Assembly (NCBI RefSeq): GCF_964656455.1
Contig: NC_135714.1
Coordinates: 57,251,850-57,315,849, forward strand
DNA length: 64,000 nucleotides
Source of the DNA: Halichoerus grypus
Lineage: Eukaryota; Chordata; Mammalia; Carnivora; Phocidae
Direction: 5' to 3'
Shown here: one piece after another, positions 1 through 11,402 of the stretch
Position numbering within the stretch: position 1 is the first letter of the stretch
Layout: each line of letters begins with the position of its first letter
Position numbers and translations under genes: made by a program
The notes under the pieces: model-generated
What the model saw: the letters and a program-made list of their open reading frames with translations, nothing else
Databases searched by the model: none
Told to the model about the DNA's origin: nothing

Positions 1-234
1 GGACTTTATTTCTTATGAGTATGATTTTCTAGTGAATGCCGCTAGGAGACACTACAGATCTCCACATGTGTACTGGCCATCATCTGGATAGCAGGTCAGT
101 GCCATAGCTATATATGTGAATCCGTGAGACATCAAAGTTAAGAAGTCAGTCAGAAAATATATCCAAAGAAAAATAAAAGAAGAAACAATTTTTTCATTTT
201 ATACAGTCAAAGGAATTTAATATTACTTTCCCAA
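1..234. other. Unassigned left edge
   Basis: AT-rich DNA with no repeat family or exon that I recognise. Confidence 0.5.
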
Positions 235-243
235 TGGACAACA

Positions 244-287
<44 letters not shown>

Positions 288-332
288 ATACAAATATCCA
301 TATACATCTATCTATCTATCTATTCATCTATC
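235..332. repeat. (AC)n and (ATCT)n microsatellites
   Basis: An AC dinucleotide run with a single T interruption at 250 fills 239-284. After about 20 bases a short imperfect tetranucleotide run (tcta/atct units, 306-332) follows. Both are simple repeats and likely to be length-polymorphic. Confidence 0.95.
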
Positions 333-837
333 GAGATAGAGAGTAAGAGAGGCATTCTCAGGTTCTAAATTATCTGCTTTCAGATTTCCATATTTTTGGT
401 GAAGAAAAATGTTTTCGTGAAATGAAAAATAAAATTTATCACTTGGATGCTAAAATAGAAGATATTATTCAAAACTGCTGGTATAAAACCAAAAGTAGAT
501 TCATTTCCATTTCAAATATATATAAGCTGGAAAGGATTTTATTTTACAAACTGCCTTGATGTCTATAACAACCCCCCATATCTAAAAACAAGTTTGACAG
601 AACCCATTCTGACTCATGCTTTATATGGAAGGCTTACTTAATGCTGCACTGGGGCCCGTAAGCCATTTGAATCGGTGTCTGACATTAACAAATAGGCATT
701 TTCCTCCCCACTTTTGCGGTTTTAACAAAGTTTTTGGGGGAGGTGTCTCTTGGCCAGGAAGATTGATGACCAAGCCCTAGACATATGGGATTAGAAGTGG
801 TAGAAGTACAGATCTTACTCACACCCTTTCCACTATT
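333..837. other. Unassigned, no gene seen
   Basis: No repeat family or coding signal recognised; short frames only. Confidence 0.5.
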
Positions 838-851
838 AAAAAACACACAGA

Positions 852-1060
852 GGGGAGTTTGGGTGGCTCAGTCATTGAGCGTCTGCCTTCAGCTCAGGTC
901 ATGATCCCAGGTCCTGGGATCCAGCCCCGCATCGGGCTCCCTGCTCCGCGGGAAGCCTGCTTCTCCCTCTCCCACTCCCCTTGCTTGTGTTCCCTCTCTC
1001 GCTATGTCTCTCTCTGTCAAATAAATAAATAAAATCTTCAAAAAAAACAAAAAAACAAAA
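852..1060 (+). mobile_element. CAN SINE (tRNA-Lys derived)
   Basis: The head carries the A-box-like GGTGGCTCAGT and a B-box-like segment near 917-930. The CT-rich body has the form 'cccactccccttgcttgtg', and the tail is (AAATA)n then A-rich. An imperfect target-site duplication of the form aaaaa(c)acacag flanks it (838-850 and about 1057-1075), widened by CA expansion on the right. Confidence 0.95.
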
Positions 1061-1075
1061 ACCACACACACACAG

Positions 1076-1933
1076 AAACACCAGCACCCTCCCCTGCAAG
1101 TATGGGCATAAGCTCTGAATATGACTACTCAGGTTTGAAAGCTATCCTGTAATTCACTTTGACCCAAGCCCAAATGCTAGATCATTAGCTCGGAATTTTC
1201 TTCTCATTGGGGAATCACATTGACTCCACAATACATAAATAGCTCTTACCACCATCCACATCAAACAGAAAGTTTTCCTCAAAAGTTGTTTTTAAGAGCT
1301 GCAACCCACACTGAGGGCAAGACACTACACCTGCAAACGCCTTTACCTAATCCAACCTCAAGCCTCTCACACACTTGAGAAAGTGAAAGGATGTGATAGC
1401 TAAGGTACAAACAGGAAACTCACACATGAGCTCCCAGTTCTAAAAATGGCTCTTTTTGGCAGAACTGCCAGTGACAGTGTCCAATGCAAATATACTAGCC
1501 ATGTCATCATATCATTAAATCTGATGCATGAATGGAGAAGACTGAATACTTATTTCGGAAAGACAGTTCCATTCTGCTCTAACACACCTTTGGTTTGGCC
1601 TTTGAATCCCTCCTTAAATAGGTGGTTTTCTGGTAAGAGAAGAAAATCTTTTTCATTGCATGAGGAACCTGGAAAGGAAGAAGGAAGCCTTTTTCCTTCA
1701 ACCATTGCCCTGATTCAATCAAGAATACTTCTGTCCCTATTTCCCCCTGAGCACGACAGTGCCCTGTCTATGATTCCTAAAGTAGGCAGTGTCAAACATT
1801 GCAAAGACAGTGAAAGAATTTCTGGCACTTTTTATCTATACACATCAGTAGGAATTACAGACATTTCTGAGGCTGTGAAATATCTTCACTCATAACGAAT
1901 TATTCCCAGTAGGCCCACTTTGTAACGTAATTG
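1076..1933. other. Unassigned; 149-codon open frame
   Basis: No repeat family recognised. A plus-strand frame of 149 codons runs 1446-1895, but I see no known domain in it. Its length is about what chance gives for one such frame in 64 kb at this base composition. I do not call it a gene. Confidence 0.5.
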
Positions 1934-2170
1934 TCATGGGCTTTGTAATCAGACATATTTGACTTCAAATTCTGCCAGTGGCTATCCTGTATGATTTTAT
2001 TTAAGATGCTTACCATCTCTAAACCTCACTTTCCTCACCTGTAAAATGGGATAATCCCTACTTTGCAGAGTTGCTGTGAAGAGATGATTATAGTAAAAGC
2101 ACTATGTACAGTGCTTAGATATAAGTGCTCAACAAATAGTATTCACTGTTACTACTGTCACGATGATGAT
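1934..2170 (+). mobile_element. MIR SINE
   Basis: Matches the MIR layout in order: tRNA-like part with the 'gactt-caaattctgcc' core, 'cctcacctgtaaaatggga', 'gttgctgtgaagagatga', 'gtgctcaacaaatagtatt', and a trailing gat/ggt-rich end. Divergence is high, as expected for this ancient family. Confidence 0.85.
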
Positions 2171-5100
2171 GGTGGTGGTGGTGATTTCCCATTAAGAGAA
2201 GTCTTCTACACCTTTTTTTAGCTTTTTACATTTTGTTTTATATATCAGAAATTAAATAGTTACATTTTTCTAAATAGAGATAAGAAAAAAATCTAGACTT
2301 AGTGAAGGGAATCTAAACTGCTAATAACATTAGAAAGAATGAAGGTTAACAATATTTCCTGCAGAGCATTAAATAGGTACAAGGAGAAAAGAATCTAGAA
2401 TGTTTACCTTCAGGTAAATTAGGATGAAATCCAATGAGACAAGCTTGTTTAGTAGATTAAAAACCTACTATGAAATTGGAAAGAGTTAGCTAATAGATGG
2501 CACCGATCTTCACTCAGTGTATATTTACTGAGTACCCATACATGTCTCAGACCCTGAGAAGGTAAAAACTACTTGGTACCTCTTTAGGTGTTAACTCTGG
2601 GAACCTCACAGTTGTACTGGGTTTACATTCAGAATGGAGCTGAGTTCGTATCATGTAGTCACAAACCATTATCTAGGCTTGAAAGACTTACACCATTTCT
2701 AGTTTAAGCAGATCTAATCAGGGTACTAGAACATGCCTTTCAGTAAAAGCTCACACCTTTATAAAGCTTCAAAGTTTAAAAGCTGACACCTGCTTTGATA
2801 AAATTTAAGATGCCTCTATGTCTAATTCTGCATTATTTCTGTGCCCCATAAAATATAAGAACAGGAATAATTAAAGGTGAGTATCATGTTAATCATGTCC
2901 AAACACCCACCCATCAGATCTGTTTACTGCTAAAAGGACTGAAAGGAATCACAGAGAAGGCCATAGGCAAGTTCCAGAAGCATAAACAGAGTGACATTTT
3001 GCATTGGGAGTAGCAAACTAGACCTGTGGGGGCATTCTGTTGGCATCCCCTTAAGTAAGTGCATTCAAGGTGACTTGAATGGCTATAGCTGGCTTGGACA
3101 GCAGAGGGTGATTGAAGTGATAATAGAATCAGTGGGAAGAGCATCTTTAAGATAAATAAATAAATAAGGCTCTGCAGTAGGTGCAGTGTGCATCATTCCA
3201 GAAAAGTGATGCTCAGAGTACCTTTCAAGCTTCCCAGAAATATCAAAGGCAATCATCCTTAGTACTGAGAGTGAGTTTCCTTTCTTCAAACTTCTTTGAA
3301 ACTCAGTATTTTGAATTACTGATAAGAATTAATTACTATCTGGAAACATTTTGATTACACCCATTTTTGTCCCCTCTAGCTTCCCAATTGTTGTATATGA
3401 ATTTTCAGAAAAAGAATAATTTTAAACAAAGTTTATTTTTATTGAAGATGTATTGGGGGCACTCTGGTGATCAACTAAGTCACAATAAATATAGTTATTT
3501 TTAGTGTTAAAAACAGGATGGTACCTAGTGTTAAATAAGAATTTTGAACTTCCCAAACAGATAAAGTAAATTTATAAGTTGTTTTGCTGATTATGAACAC
3601 ATGGGCTTAAGACATTTTCAGGATGGAGCATGGCATGTTTACATACCTAATCATATTTACAGGAAGTCTAAGTGTAGATTGGTGAAATCACTCCCACCCC
3701 GGAAGAAATTCTATAGTCCAAAAACTGATAGGAGACAAAGTTAAAATTGGAAAAATATAAGTTTTCATCAAGTTCTGAATCTGATACAAATACATCTGGG
3801 GTTGGAAAGCAATCTCAAACATACTGTGATAGAGACTGTGATAGAATCATCTATTCTCTATCCATTCTCTCTTCCCTAAGGAGTAGAATGCTAATTTTAT
3901 TTGAGGTGGTCATAAACCCAGCTAAAAGTCATTCACAGTCTCTCTTGGGGACTAAGCACCCCACATGACTAAGAATAATTCAATCAGAAATAAGCAGAAG
4001 TATTGCTTATACTTCAGTGGCTTAAATTGGCTGGTATGAAAGGCTTCCACCAAGGCTCCTCAAAGGAGTGTGATTCCTCTTGGTAGGTTAGACCCTTTGG
4101 TCCCTTACTCAGTATTCCTTCCTGCTTCCTGGAACATGGACATGATGTCAGGAGTTCTATGAGGTAACCTTAGAATCAAGGCATGTGCTTAGGATGATAG
4201 GGGAGCTATAAAGAAGAGATCTGACCCCACGATGACTGTGGAACGGGCATCCCAGCCCTGCAGTGCGAGCACCAGACTTTGTTACACATGGGGGATATAG
4301 CACTTCCACCATGTTTAGGGTAAGTTTGGGTTTTCTTTTATATGTCACTGAATCTAGCCCTAATAGATAGGACATTGACAATAATTTTATTGTATAAATT
4401 CCTAATGCTCTCCTGCTCCATTTGGGAATGCAAGTTAATTTTCATGTGGATAAGTGAATGGTAAAGTAAGGTTCAGTTTACCAAAATGTCCCAGCTTTCT
4501 TTGTAGCACACCCATTTCAGAAATGAGGAAGGAAATGTTTTACAGTAACCATAAACATAGGATGAGTCTATATGTGTAAATTTAACATTCTTTGTGAACA
4601 GAATACGGTTGTGAAAATGAAGTGACCGGGATGCCACAAGCTGGATTTTCCAATAGTAGGTGGAGATCCTAAGATCAGAGCTAAAAATAGGTGCAAAATT
4701 CAACAAATGTCATATGTTAACATCAGAAGCAGAGAGGAGTTAAATTGTGTTGACTTGTTAAATCATCCAATAGTGATTTTTCCATTGACATCTTTTTAAA
4801 AAATTTATATTTTTATAATTCCTAAAAAGATACACTAACAGCACCTCTATATATGGGGGCATCATTTCACCAAGATATAAAAGATTTCTATGAAAAACAG
4901 CTGAATCCTTCACCAACTGGGAAATTCCATAATGACAGTTCAAAGAACTATATTCAGGCCAATTTATGATGTCAATTCCGAAGTCTCATTAAGTAACTGT
5001 TGCTTTTTTTAAAAAAAGACATTACCATTGAATGAATATTAGTTTCCGTGATTTCTTTTCCCCAAGTTCTAATTCTAAAATACACGTTTGCTTTTGTTTT

Positions 5101-5280
5101 CACTGACTACTTTAAGGGATAGCATACAGCATTTTTTTTTTTTTTTAAATGGAAAACGTCTTACCCTTCAAGTGAAACAAGTAACGTTTTTATGGTTTGA
5201 GTTTATGATCATTAGCAAATAAAAAAGACAGAAAAGTCACCCCAATGTCCAATATATATGACATTCTGACTTTTAGTGTG
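2171..5280. other. Long unassigned stretch
   Basis: About 3.1 kb with little I can assign. Positions 2515-2575 weakly resemble a minus-strand L2 3' end ('tttactgagtacccatacatg'). Positions 3143-3168 hold a short (AAAT)n, and 5131-5147 a T-run. Open frames here are short and lack family features. Confidence 0.45.
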
Positions 5281-5289
5281 AATCTCTTG

Positions 5290-5690
5290 TATGTCAGTTA
5301 AAATGTTTTAAGCTGCAAATAAAACTTGCAAGTGTTTTAAGCAACTAGGAAACATACTAGTTTGCATTACAAGAGGCCCAGAAGTCAGGTGATTCCTGGG
5401 TTAATCGGTTTATTGACAGATCACCAGGTAAGCAGTTTTCTCCATCTTTCATATCCTGCCATTCCTAGTGAATCAACTTTGTTCCCAGATCAGCTTCTTT
5501 GATTATTTCAAAATGGCAGCACCAATTCCAACATCATACCCAGGTACCACAACTTGTGTCTTCCCGTACATGTTTCTTAGGAGTAGGCAAAAATCTTTCG
5601 TAGAAGCCCAGTACCTTTAACTATAAGTTTCAGTGGCCAGAATTCAGTCCATGCCCATGCAAAAATCATTCACAGATAAGGAGAACAGAA
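5290..5690 (+). repeat. Ancient interspersed repeat, family unsure
   Basis: The string of phrases 'agctgcaaat', 'ttttaagcaactaggaa', 'ttctccatctttc..tctgcc', 'caaaatggcagcacc' matches my memory of one old mammalian repeat in order, but I cannot name the family. Fragmented and diverged. Confidence 0.35.
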
Positions 5691-6290
5691 CCCCACCTAC
5701 GTCTTAGTCCCATCAGAAATCAGCCCCTGTAACTGAGGCTGGCCTCCCCTGAAGATGAAGGGGGGAGGCCTTGAAACAAAAAAAAGAGAGGAAAACCAGT
5801 GTTGTACAGGCAACCCACACTGCTGAATTCTCCTTTTCAGATCCTCCTCTTCCTGCATTCCCTACCACTGGTCTTCCACTGGTCTCTTTTATTCTTAGTT
5901 TGTATTGATGCAGTTTGTGTTTCATTTCTGGTATTGCAATCTGTTGGCCTAGAGATGATTTCTGCATTCTCTTGCAAGGTACAGTCCTTCCCATGGTAGG
6001 GGACTCTCATCATTGCTGCTTGCCTAGTCCATTCCAATTGTTTCTTGAATAAATTACTGAAATGTTTGGGCATGGGCAGAGTTGTCAAAATAGAGTATAC
6101 TCTGTTAAATTCAAATTTCATATATACAACACTTTTTAAAATATAAATATGTCCCAAATATTGCATGGGATGTGACTAATACTATAAACCTATTCAATGT
6201 TCATCTGAAATTCAAATTTAAATGAGAATCCTGTATCTTATCTGCTAAATCTGGCAACTGTAGGTGTGGGGTGATCTATCTTTCTCTAGG
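5691..6290. other. Unassigned, no gene seen
   Basis: Overlapping short frames on both strands (5713-6166), none with a recognisable domain. No clear repeat. Confidence 0.45.
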
Positions 6291-6299
6291 AGGTCCACA

Positions 6300-6830
6300 T
6301 AGTTACAGGGTTTTATGCCCGCCCGCCTTCAATTCCCTCCTCCACCCCTGTATACTCAGCTCTGGTAGTGGGTATTGACCCAGGGATGGCCAAGTACTAT
6401 ATTCCATTTCCTTGACTCTAGTGATCGGTTATTGGATGGGTAAATGGTCTAAGTTATACCAATTAAACAATGACCTAGGATTATTTTATTTGTAGTTACT
6501 AAGAAAGAGAAACTCCCTCTACTAAGCTTGAAACTGGAAGAATATAACATGGAATCTGCTTGGGACTAGCATGGGGATAGTTGTTGATCTGCGTTTAATG
6601 CAAGAAGATGAAAGAGAAGATTACAAATGGAGAGAATAGATTATGCTCCATTGACAACTTTCAGCCACTGAATTCAACCATTCCTAAAACCTTGGTCTTT
6701 TCAATTTCATGAGTCAATAAACTACTGCCACCTCATTTTCTCTCTTACGACTTAATTTTTTTTTTTTTTTTTTTTTGCTTAAGATAGTTTGATGTTAGTT
6801 CCTAACAACTGAAACTAAAATAACCCTAAT
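6300..6830 (+). mobile_element. Possible old LTR relic
   Basis: An AATAAA-containing stretch (6715-6721), a T-run (6755-6776), then 'gcttaagatagtttgatg' and a 'ctaaaataacccta' end resemble the 3' part of an ERVL/MaLR-type LTR. The 5' half is not convincing. No target-site duplication was seen. Confidence 0.35.
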
Positions 6831-7399
6831 AAATAAACCCATTGATACCCTTCCTGCTACAGTCATCAATTGTCCTCATCTTCCTTCCCAGTCTTTTTTA
6901 ATAAATTATTCTTGGGCTATACAATCCTTTGAAAGGTTGATATGTTCTGTTTTATTTCCCAAATTAATCATTTTCTTCTCTTTATCTCATTTGAAATGAA
7001 GGGCTTTGCTACTAGTGATCTGTTTCCTAGTGTGTTTCTTCTGTTGCTCTTATTCATCTAAAACTATAACCTTAAGTTTGAAGGACAGCAGTTTTTCATT
7101 TCCAAATATTCTCCCTCTGTACATTGAATAGCATTTTAATTAACATCTCACCTCTTCTTGACTAAATTATATTCCTTCTAACTTCTGGTTTTTGTAGATG
7201 ACCTCTCCTAAATCCAAGAGTAGAGGAAGGAGTCCCTACATTCAATGTACGAGAGTACATTCTAGTAATCTGACATTGCTAGAAGGTAAAGTTTTCTAAG
7301 TAAGCTCCACTTCATAAAGGAGAGAGAGAATTCCATTTCACAGCTGCCAATTTCAAAGCTCAAATTATGTCCATCAGTATAATTATGTTATATGCACAG
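6831..7399. other. Unassigned, no gene seen
   Basis: AT-rich; nothing recognised. Confidence 0.45.
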
Positions 7400-7875
7400 C
7401 TGACTGTAAGATAAAAGCATCATTCAGGTGGGCCTGATCTAATCTCGTCAGTCATAAAAAGTGCAAACCTTTCCCTGACTGGTTGCAGAAGAGAAGATCA
7501 AAAATGTGAACAATGAAAAGGAAATGATGTACCACTGCTGGCTTTGAAGATGAAGGGAGGCTGTGCAAGGATCAGAGAGAGGTTTCTAGTTGCTGACAGT
7601 GAACCCTAGTCAATAACTAGCAAGGAAATGGGGACCTCAGTCCCACAACTACAAGAACCTGAATTCTGCCAACAGTGGGAATGAGTTTGGAAGTGGATTC
7701 TTTCCTAGAGCCTCCAGACAGGAGTTCAACCTGGTTAGAACCTTGATTTTGGCCTCATGATAGCTAAGCATAGAACTCAGTCCAGTCACCTTGGATTCTG
7801 ATCTATAGAACGGTAAGTTAATAAATGAGTTCTTGGTGATTTGTTATGCAACAATAGAAAAATAATACAGTGAGA
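7400..7875 (+). mobile_element. MLT1-class (MaLR) LTR relic
   Basis: In order: 'caggtgggcctgatctaatc', 'gaagatgaagggaggctg', 'agctcagtccc..ccac', 'gaattctgccaaca', 'cctccagacaggagttcaac', 'cttgattttggcctcatga', 'gatctatagaacggtaag', then a tail 'gaaaaataatacag'. This is the arrangement of MLT1-type LTRs read on the plus strand. The 5' boundary is uncertain. No internal region follows, so it is probably a solo LTR. Confidence 0.75.
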
Positions 7876-7879
7876 ACAG

Positions 7880-8030
7880 AGCTCTAGGCCCAGCTCTGCT
7901 ATGCTCCATCTGTAATGATTTGGGAGAGACGCCAAACTTATCTGGGCTTCAGTTTCCTTATCTATAAAATAAACGGGTTGTGCTAGAGGATCACTAAAAT
8001 CTTTTTCCTGGCTGAATTTCCATAATTAAT
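7880..8030 (+). mobile_element. MIR3-type SINE
   Basis: Core 'cccagctctgctatgctcc', 'cttcagtttccttatctataa', and the MIR3-like end 'ttgtgctagaggatcactaa' followed by 'tttcctggctgaatttcc'. Plus orientation. Confidence 0.7.
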
Positions 8031-8278
8031 CATTGGACCATGATTTCACTATTTTAGATGATTAAAGTTGCTTTCTTGATCATAAATGATTGATCATTCT
8101 TATAATTAACTTGTTGCTAAATCCTTGGTCAAGGGTATGATTCACAATTAAAACATTTCACATGGAAAAATGTGCTACACTGTAAGACAAACTGCATTAT
8201 GATATAAATACTTTGTGACAATGGAGAAGTCTAGTAATTTATTACAATAAAACATAATCTTCTCATTTACTATTTAAA

Positions 8279-8330
8279 CTGGTAAGAACAGATACTACAC
8301 TTGAGCTTAGCCAAAATGCTGAGAAGCGAT
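8279..8330 (-). pseudogene. 3'-truncated U2 snRNA pseudogene
   Basis: The reverse complement of 8279-8330 begins with the U2 5' end (ATCGCTTCTC) and continues through 'tttggctaag', 'tcaagtgtagtatctg' and 'ttctta', then stops after about 51 nt of the roughly 190-nt RNA. The Sm site and the 3' stem-loops are missing. A 13-bp direct repeat, tttacYatttaaa, flanks it at 8266-8278 and 8334-8346 (one mismatch). There is no poly-A tail. A retrotransposed, non-functional copy fits best. At least two substitutions from the usual U2 5' end are visible. Confidence 0.85.
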
Positions 8331-8346
8331 TCGTTTACCATTTAAA

Positions 8347-8789
8347 TAAGAGCACAGAGTGTTCAGAAAGTCTGGAGGCATAGAAAAATGTATATAATAT
8401 CATCAAGGACATACTCAGTTTCTTCTGTGAAAAATAAAGTATTACCTACGCTTCCAGATTTGGTAGACAACCTATAAAAGGTTTAGTAAAGGGGACTTTT
8501 AGATTATTTAAGTATTTACACATCCACAACACCAACCAGAATTTATCCTAAGTGATTAAAAACTCATTTTTTGCCTTTTTGTTGTTTTGCAATAAAATTT
8601 TACTATGCTACCGCCAATAAGTTTTTACCAAAGTTATAAAAATATGGAATTAAAAATGCATATTACCCATAAAATGAAAATACTGAAATGGTCATCTACA
8701 TTTTTTAAATCTGAAGTAGTATGCTCACTTAAATAATACTGATCAAACACTTTTGACTTATGTTCAGATGAAAGGCTATTTTTTTAAAC
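8347..8789. other. Unassigned, AT-rich
   Basis: No gene or repeat family recognised. Confidence 0.45.
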
Positions 8790-8848
8790 AAATTGTGATT
8801 TATTCATACTCCTCAGCAATAAAAAAGAATAAACGATGGATACACAAC
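8790..8848 (+). mobile_element. Short L1 3'-region fragment
   Basis: Resembles the 'nnttgtgat..attcatac..ctcagcaataaaaaagaa' part of L1 near the ORF2 3' end. In an intact L1 this lies downstream of the segment that directly follows it here, so it is out of order. Confidence 0.6.
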
Positions 8849-9875
8849 TATACAGAGAAATCAGTAGCATTTCTATACACTAACAATGAAGTCGCATAAA
8901 GAGAAATTTAAAAAACAACACCATTCATGATTGCACCAAAAAGAATAAAATACCTAGGAGTAAATTGAACCAAAGAGGTGAAAGACTCATATTCTGAAAA
9001 CTATAAAACGCTGATGAAAGAAACTGAAGATAACACAAACAAATGGAAAGATCTTCCACACTCATGGACTGGAAGAATTAATATTGTTAAGATATTGTTT
9101 TAATTATATTGAATGATAATAATTGAATTATATTGAATTAATATTGTTAAAATGTCCATATTACCCAAAGCATTCTACAGATTCAATGCCACCCCTATGA
9201 AAATACCAACAGCATTTTTCACAGAACTAGAGCAAATAATACTAAAATCTGTATAGAACCACAGAGGATCCCGAGTAGCCAAAGCAATCCTGAGAAAGAA
9301 CAAAGCTGGAAGTATCACAATTCCAGATTTTAAGATGTACTACAAAGCTGTATCAATCTAAACAATATGGTACTGACACAAAAATAGATACACAGATCAA
9401 TGGAACTGAACAGAGGGCCCAGAAATAAACCCACACACACATGGTCAATTCATCTATGACAAAGGAGGCAAGGATATACAGTGGGGAAAAGACAGTCTTT
9501 ATAATAAATGGTGCTGGGAAAACTGGACAGCTATATGTAGAAGAATGAAACTGGACCACATTCTAACACCATACACAAAAATAAGCTCAAAATGGATTAA
9601 AGACCTAACCGTGAGACCTGAAACCATAAAAATCCTAGAAGAGAAGAACACAGGCAGTAATTTCTCTGACATTGACCACAACAACATTTTTCTAGATAAG
9701 TCTCCTAAGGCAAGAGAAACAAAAGCAAAAACAAACTATTGGGACTACACCAAAAAAACCCACTTTTCCTCAGTGAAGGAAGCCATCAACAGAACAAGAA
9801 GACAACCTACTGAATGGGAGAAGATATTTGCAAATGATATGTCCGAGAAGGGGTTAATATCCAAAATATAGAAAG
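8849..9875 (+). pseudogene. L1 ORF2 3' relic
   Basis: Encodes the C-terminal half of an L1 ORF2-type protein in broken frames, with 'agaaatcagtagcatttcta', 'ggagtaaattgaacc', 'ttctacagattcaatgcc' and 'aatggtgctgggaaaact'. The best frame, 9545-9871, gives 108 residues including KWIKDL and WEKIFANDM. The element stops in 'ccaaaatatag' with no 3'UTR or poly-A, so its 3' part has been lost. A 60-bp insertion lies at 9091-9150. Confidence 0.9.
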
Positions 9876-10264
9876 GTTAATTTTATAATCCTATCATTAA
9901 TGTCATCAATATATTTAAGCCATAGTAATTATTTAAGATAAATTATGACAGAACAGTATTTGCTATCAAATACTAGGATTGGAATAGTGTAACTCCTAAG
10001 CCAAAAATAACATTATCCAAGTTAAATTTAGTAACATGGCATGTTTTGCATTTAAAAAAAATCGTTGAGCCATTCCTAAAGTGAATTTCCATTAAAGACA
10101 CTTATTTGCTAAAATAAAACTATTCTTAATCTAACAAATAAAATCCACCAGAGGGAAAGAAATATTGTTATATTTACATTTTATTCATATAAATACATGC
10201 CTATAATACATCCTCCCACATAGTCCTGATCATATGGAAGCCAAAAAATCAAGCATGTTTTTAT
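9876..10264. other. Unassigned, AT-rich
   Basis: Nothing recognised. Confidence 0.4.
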
Positions 10265-10470
10265 ATCTTCTGTTTTGTAAACAGCTATTCTTTAATAGCT
10301 GTTTTCATGCATTGTTTTCTAACATTTCTGTCACTTATGGATCAGTTTTGACGGATTGATTTTGCTCATCATTTTGGGTTGCATTTTCCTATTCCTTTGC
10401 ATGCTTACTAATTTCGATCAGATGTCTGACATAATGAATCTTACCTTGCTGGTTGCTGATGTATTCCTAT

Positions 10471-10486
10471 TCCTGTAAATATTCTT
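10471..10486. repeat. Target-site duplication, left copy
   Basis: tcctgtaaatattctt, repeated exactly at 10681-10696, on either side of the minus-strand SINE. Confidence 0.98.
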
Positions 10487-10680
10487 TTTTTTTTTTAAGA
10501 TTTTATTTATTTGACAGAGAGAGACATAGCAAGAGAGGGAACACAAGCATGGGGAGTGGGAGAGGGAGAAGCAGGCCTCCCGCGGAGCAGGGAGCCCAAT
10601 GCAGGGCTCAATCCCAGGACCCCGGGATCATGACCCGAGCCGAAGGCAGACACCCAGCTACTGAGCCACCCAGGCGCCCC
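10487..10680 (-). mobile_element. CAN SINE inside L1M
   Basis: The T-run and 'aagattttatttatttgac' tail lie on the left, and the head 'gccacccaggcgcccc' on the right. An exact 16-bp target-site duplication (10471-10486, 10681-10696) places the insertion within the L1M 5'UTR. A moderately young copy. Confidence 0.98.
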
Positions 10681-11402
10681 TCCTGTAAATATTCTTGAGC
10701 TTTATTCTTGGATGCAGTCAAATTACCTGAAAACAGTTTGGTCCTCTCAGGTCTTGCTTTTAAGATAAATCAGAAAGGACCAGAGCAGTGCTCATCTAGA
10801 GCTAACTGTTCACCACTACTGAGGGAATGAGGGAAGACTTTTCTGTGTGCTCCATCCAATGCTGGGTGAATCATGAGACATTCCAGTCCGTGTAGTTTGA
10901 ACAAGCACTATTTCCAGCCCCATGCAAGCATGGGCACTGTTATCTCTAATCCCCTCAGGCGGTGGTTCTTTTCCAACCTTTGCAAAATTTCCTCACATAT
11001 ATGTGCTGATTAGGACTTGACTAAATACTAGAGGAGAACCTGTTCAGATCTTCAGAGTTCTACCTCTGCATAGTTCTCTTGTCGCATATAGATCTGTAAA
11101 CTCTGGCCACCTACATCTCCCAGACTCTTAGCTCTGGCTTCTCTACTCTGAATATCTCTCAGGCTCAACCTGGTTGTCCTTCCCTGAGATTCAGACTAAA
11201 AACCCTCTAGGCAGTAAACTGGAGTACTGCTGAGGCCCACTTCATTTGTTTCTCATCTCTTAGGGATCCCTATCCTTCACTGCCTGATACCTGGTATCTT
11301 GCAAACCGCTGTTTCATATATTTTGTCCATTTCTGGTTGTTTAAATCAGGAGGGTAAATCAGTCTTTGTTGTTCCATCTTGGCCAAGAGCAGAAGTTCAC
11401 TT

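Larger units (their letters stand above)
10265..11402 (-). mobile_element. Old L1M 5'UTR and ORF1 start
   Basis: Read on the minus strand, the element starts near 11402 with 'cttctgctcttggccaagat', an L1-type 5' start. It continues through the L1M 5'UTR ('aggcaacagtgaagg' region near 11280, 'tcagtagtggtgaacag' near 10810) into the ORF1-proximal 'gcatgcaaaggaatagg' near 10400. It is split by a SINE at 10487-10680. The ORF1 remainder is missing past about 10265. Keeping an L1 5' end is less common than keeping a 3' end. Confidence 0.75.

Noticed and set aside
852..1060. tRNA gene (A and B box present)
   Set aside because: The tRNA-like head belongs to a SINE, with no cloverleaf and a CT-rich body attached. 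The same applies to the other 15 copies.
1446..1895. 149-codon plus-strand frame as a gene
   Set aside because: No recognisable domain, splice context or codon bias. One frame of this length is about what chance gives over six frames of 64 kb at this base composition.
8279..8330. Functional U2 snRNA gene
   Set aside because: Only the first ~51 nt remain, the Sm site is absent and no proximal sequence element was seen.
9545..9871. Intact L1 ORF2
   Set aside because: Only the C-terminal part in one frame; upstream frames are broken and the 3'UTR is missing.
10453..10698. 81-codon frame
   Set aside because: Lies in a reverse SINE flanked by target-site duplications; not coding.
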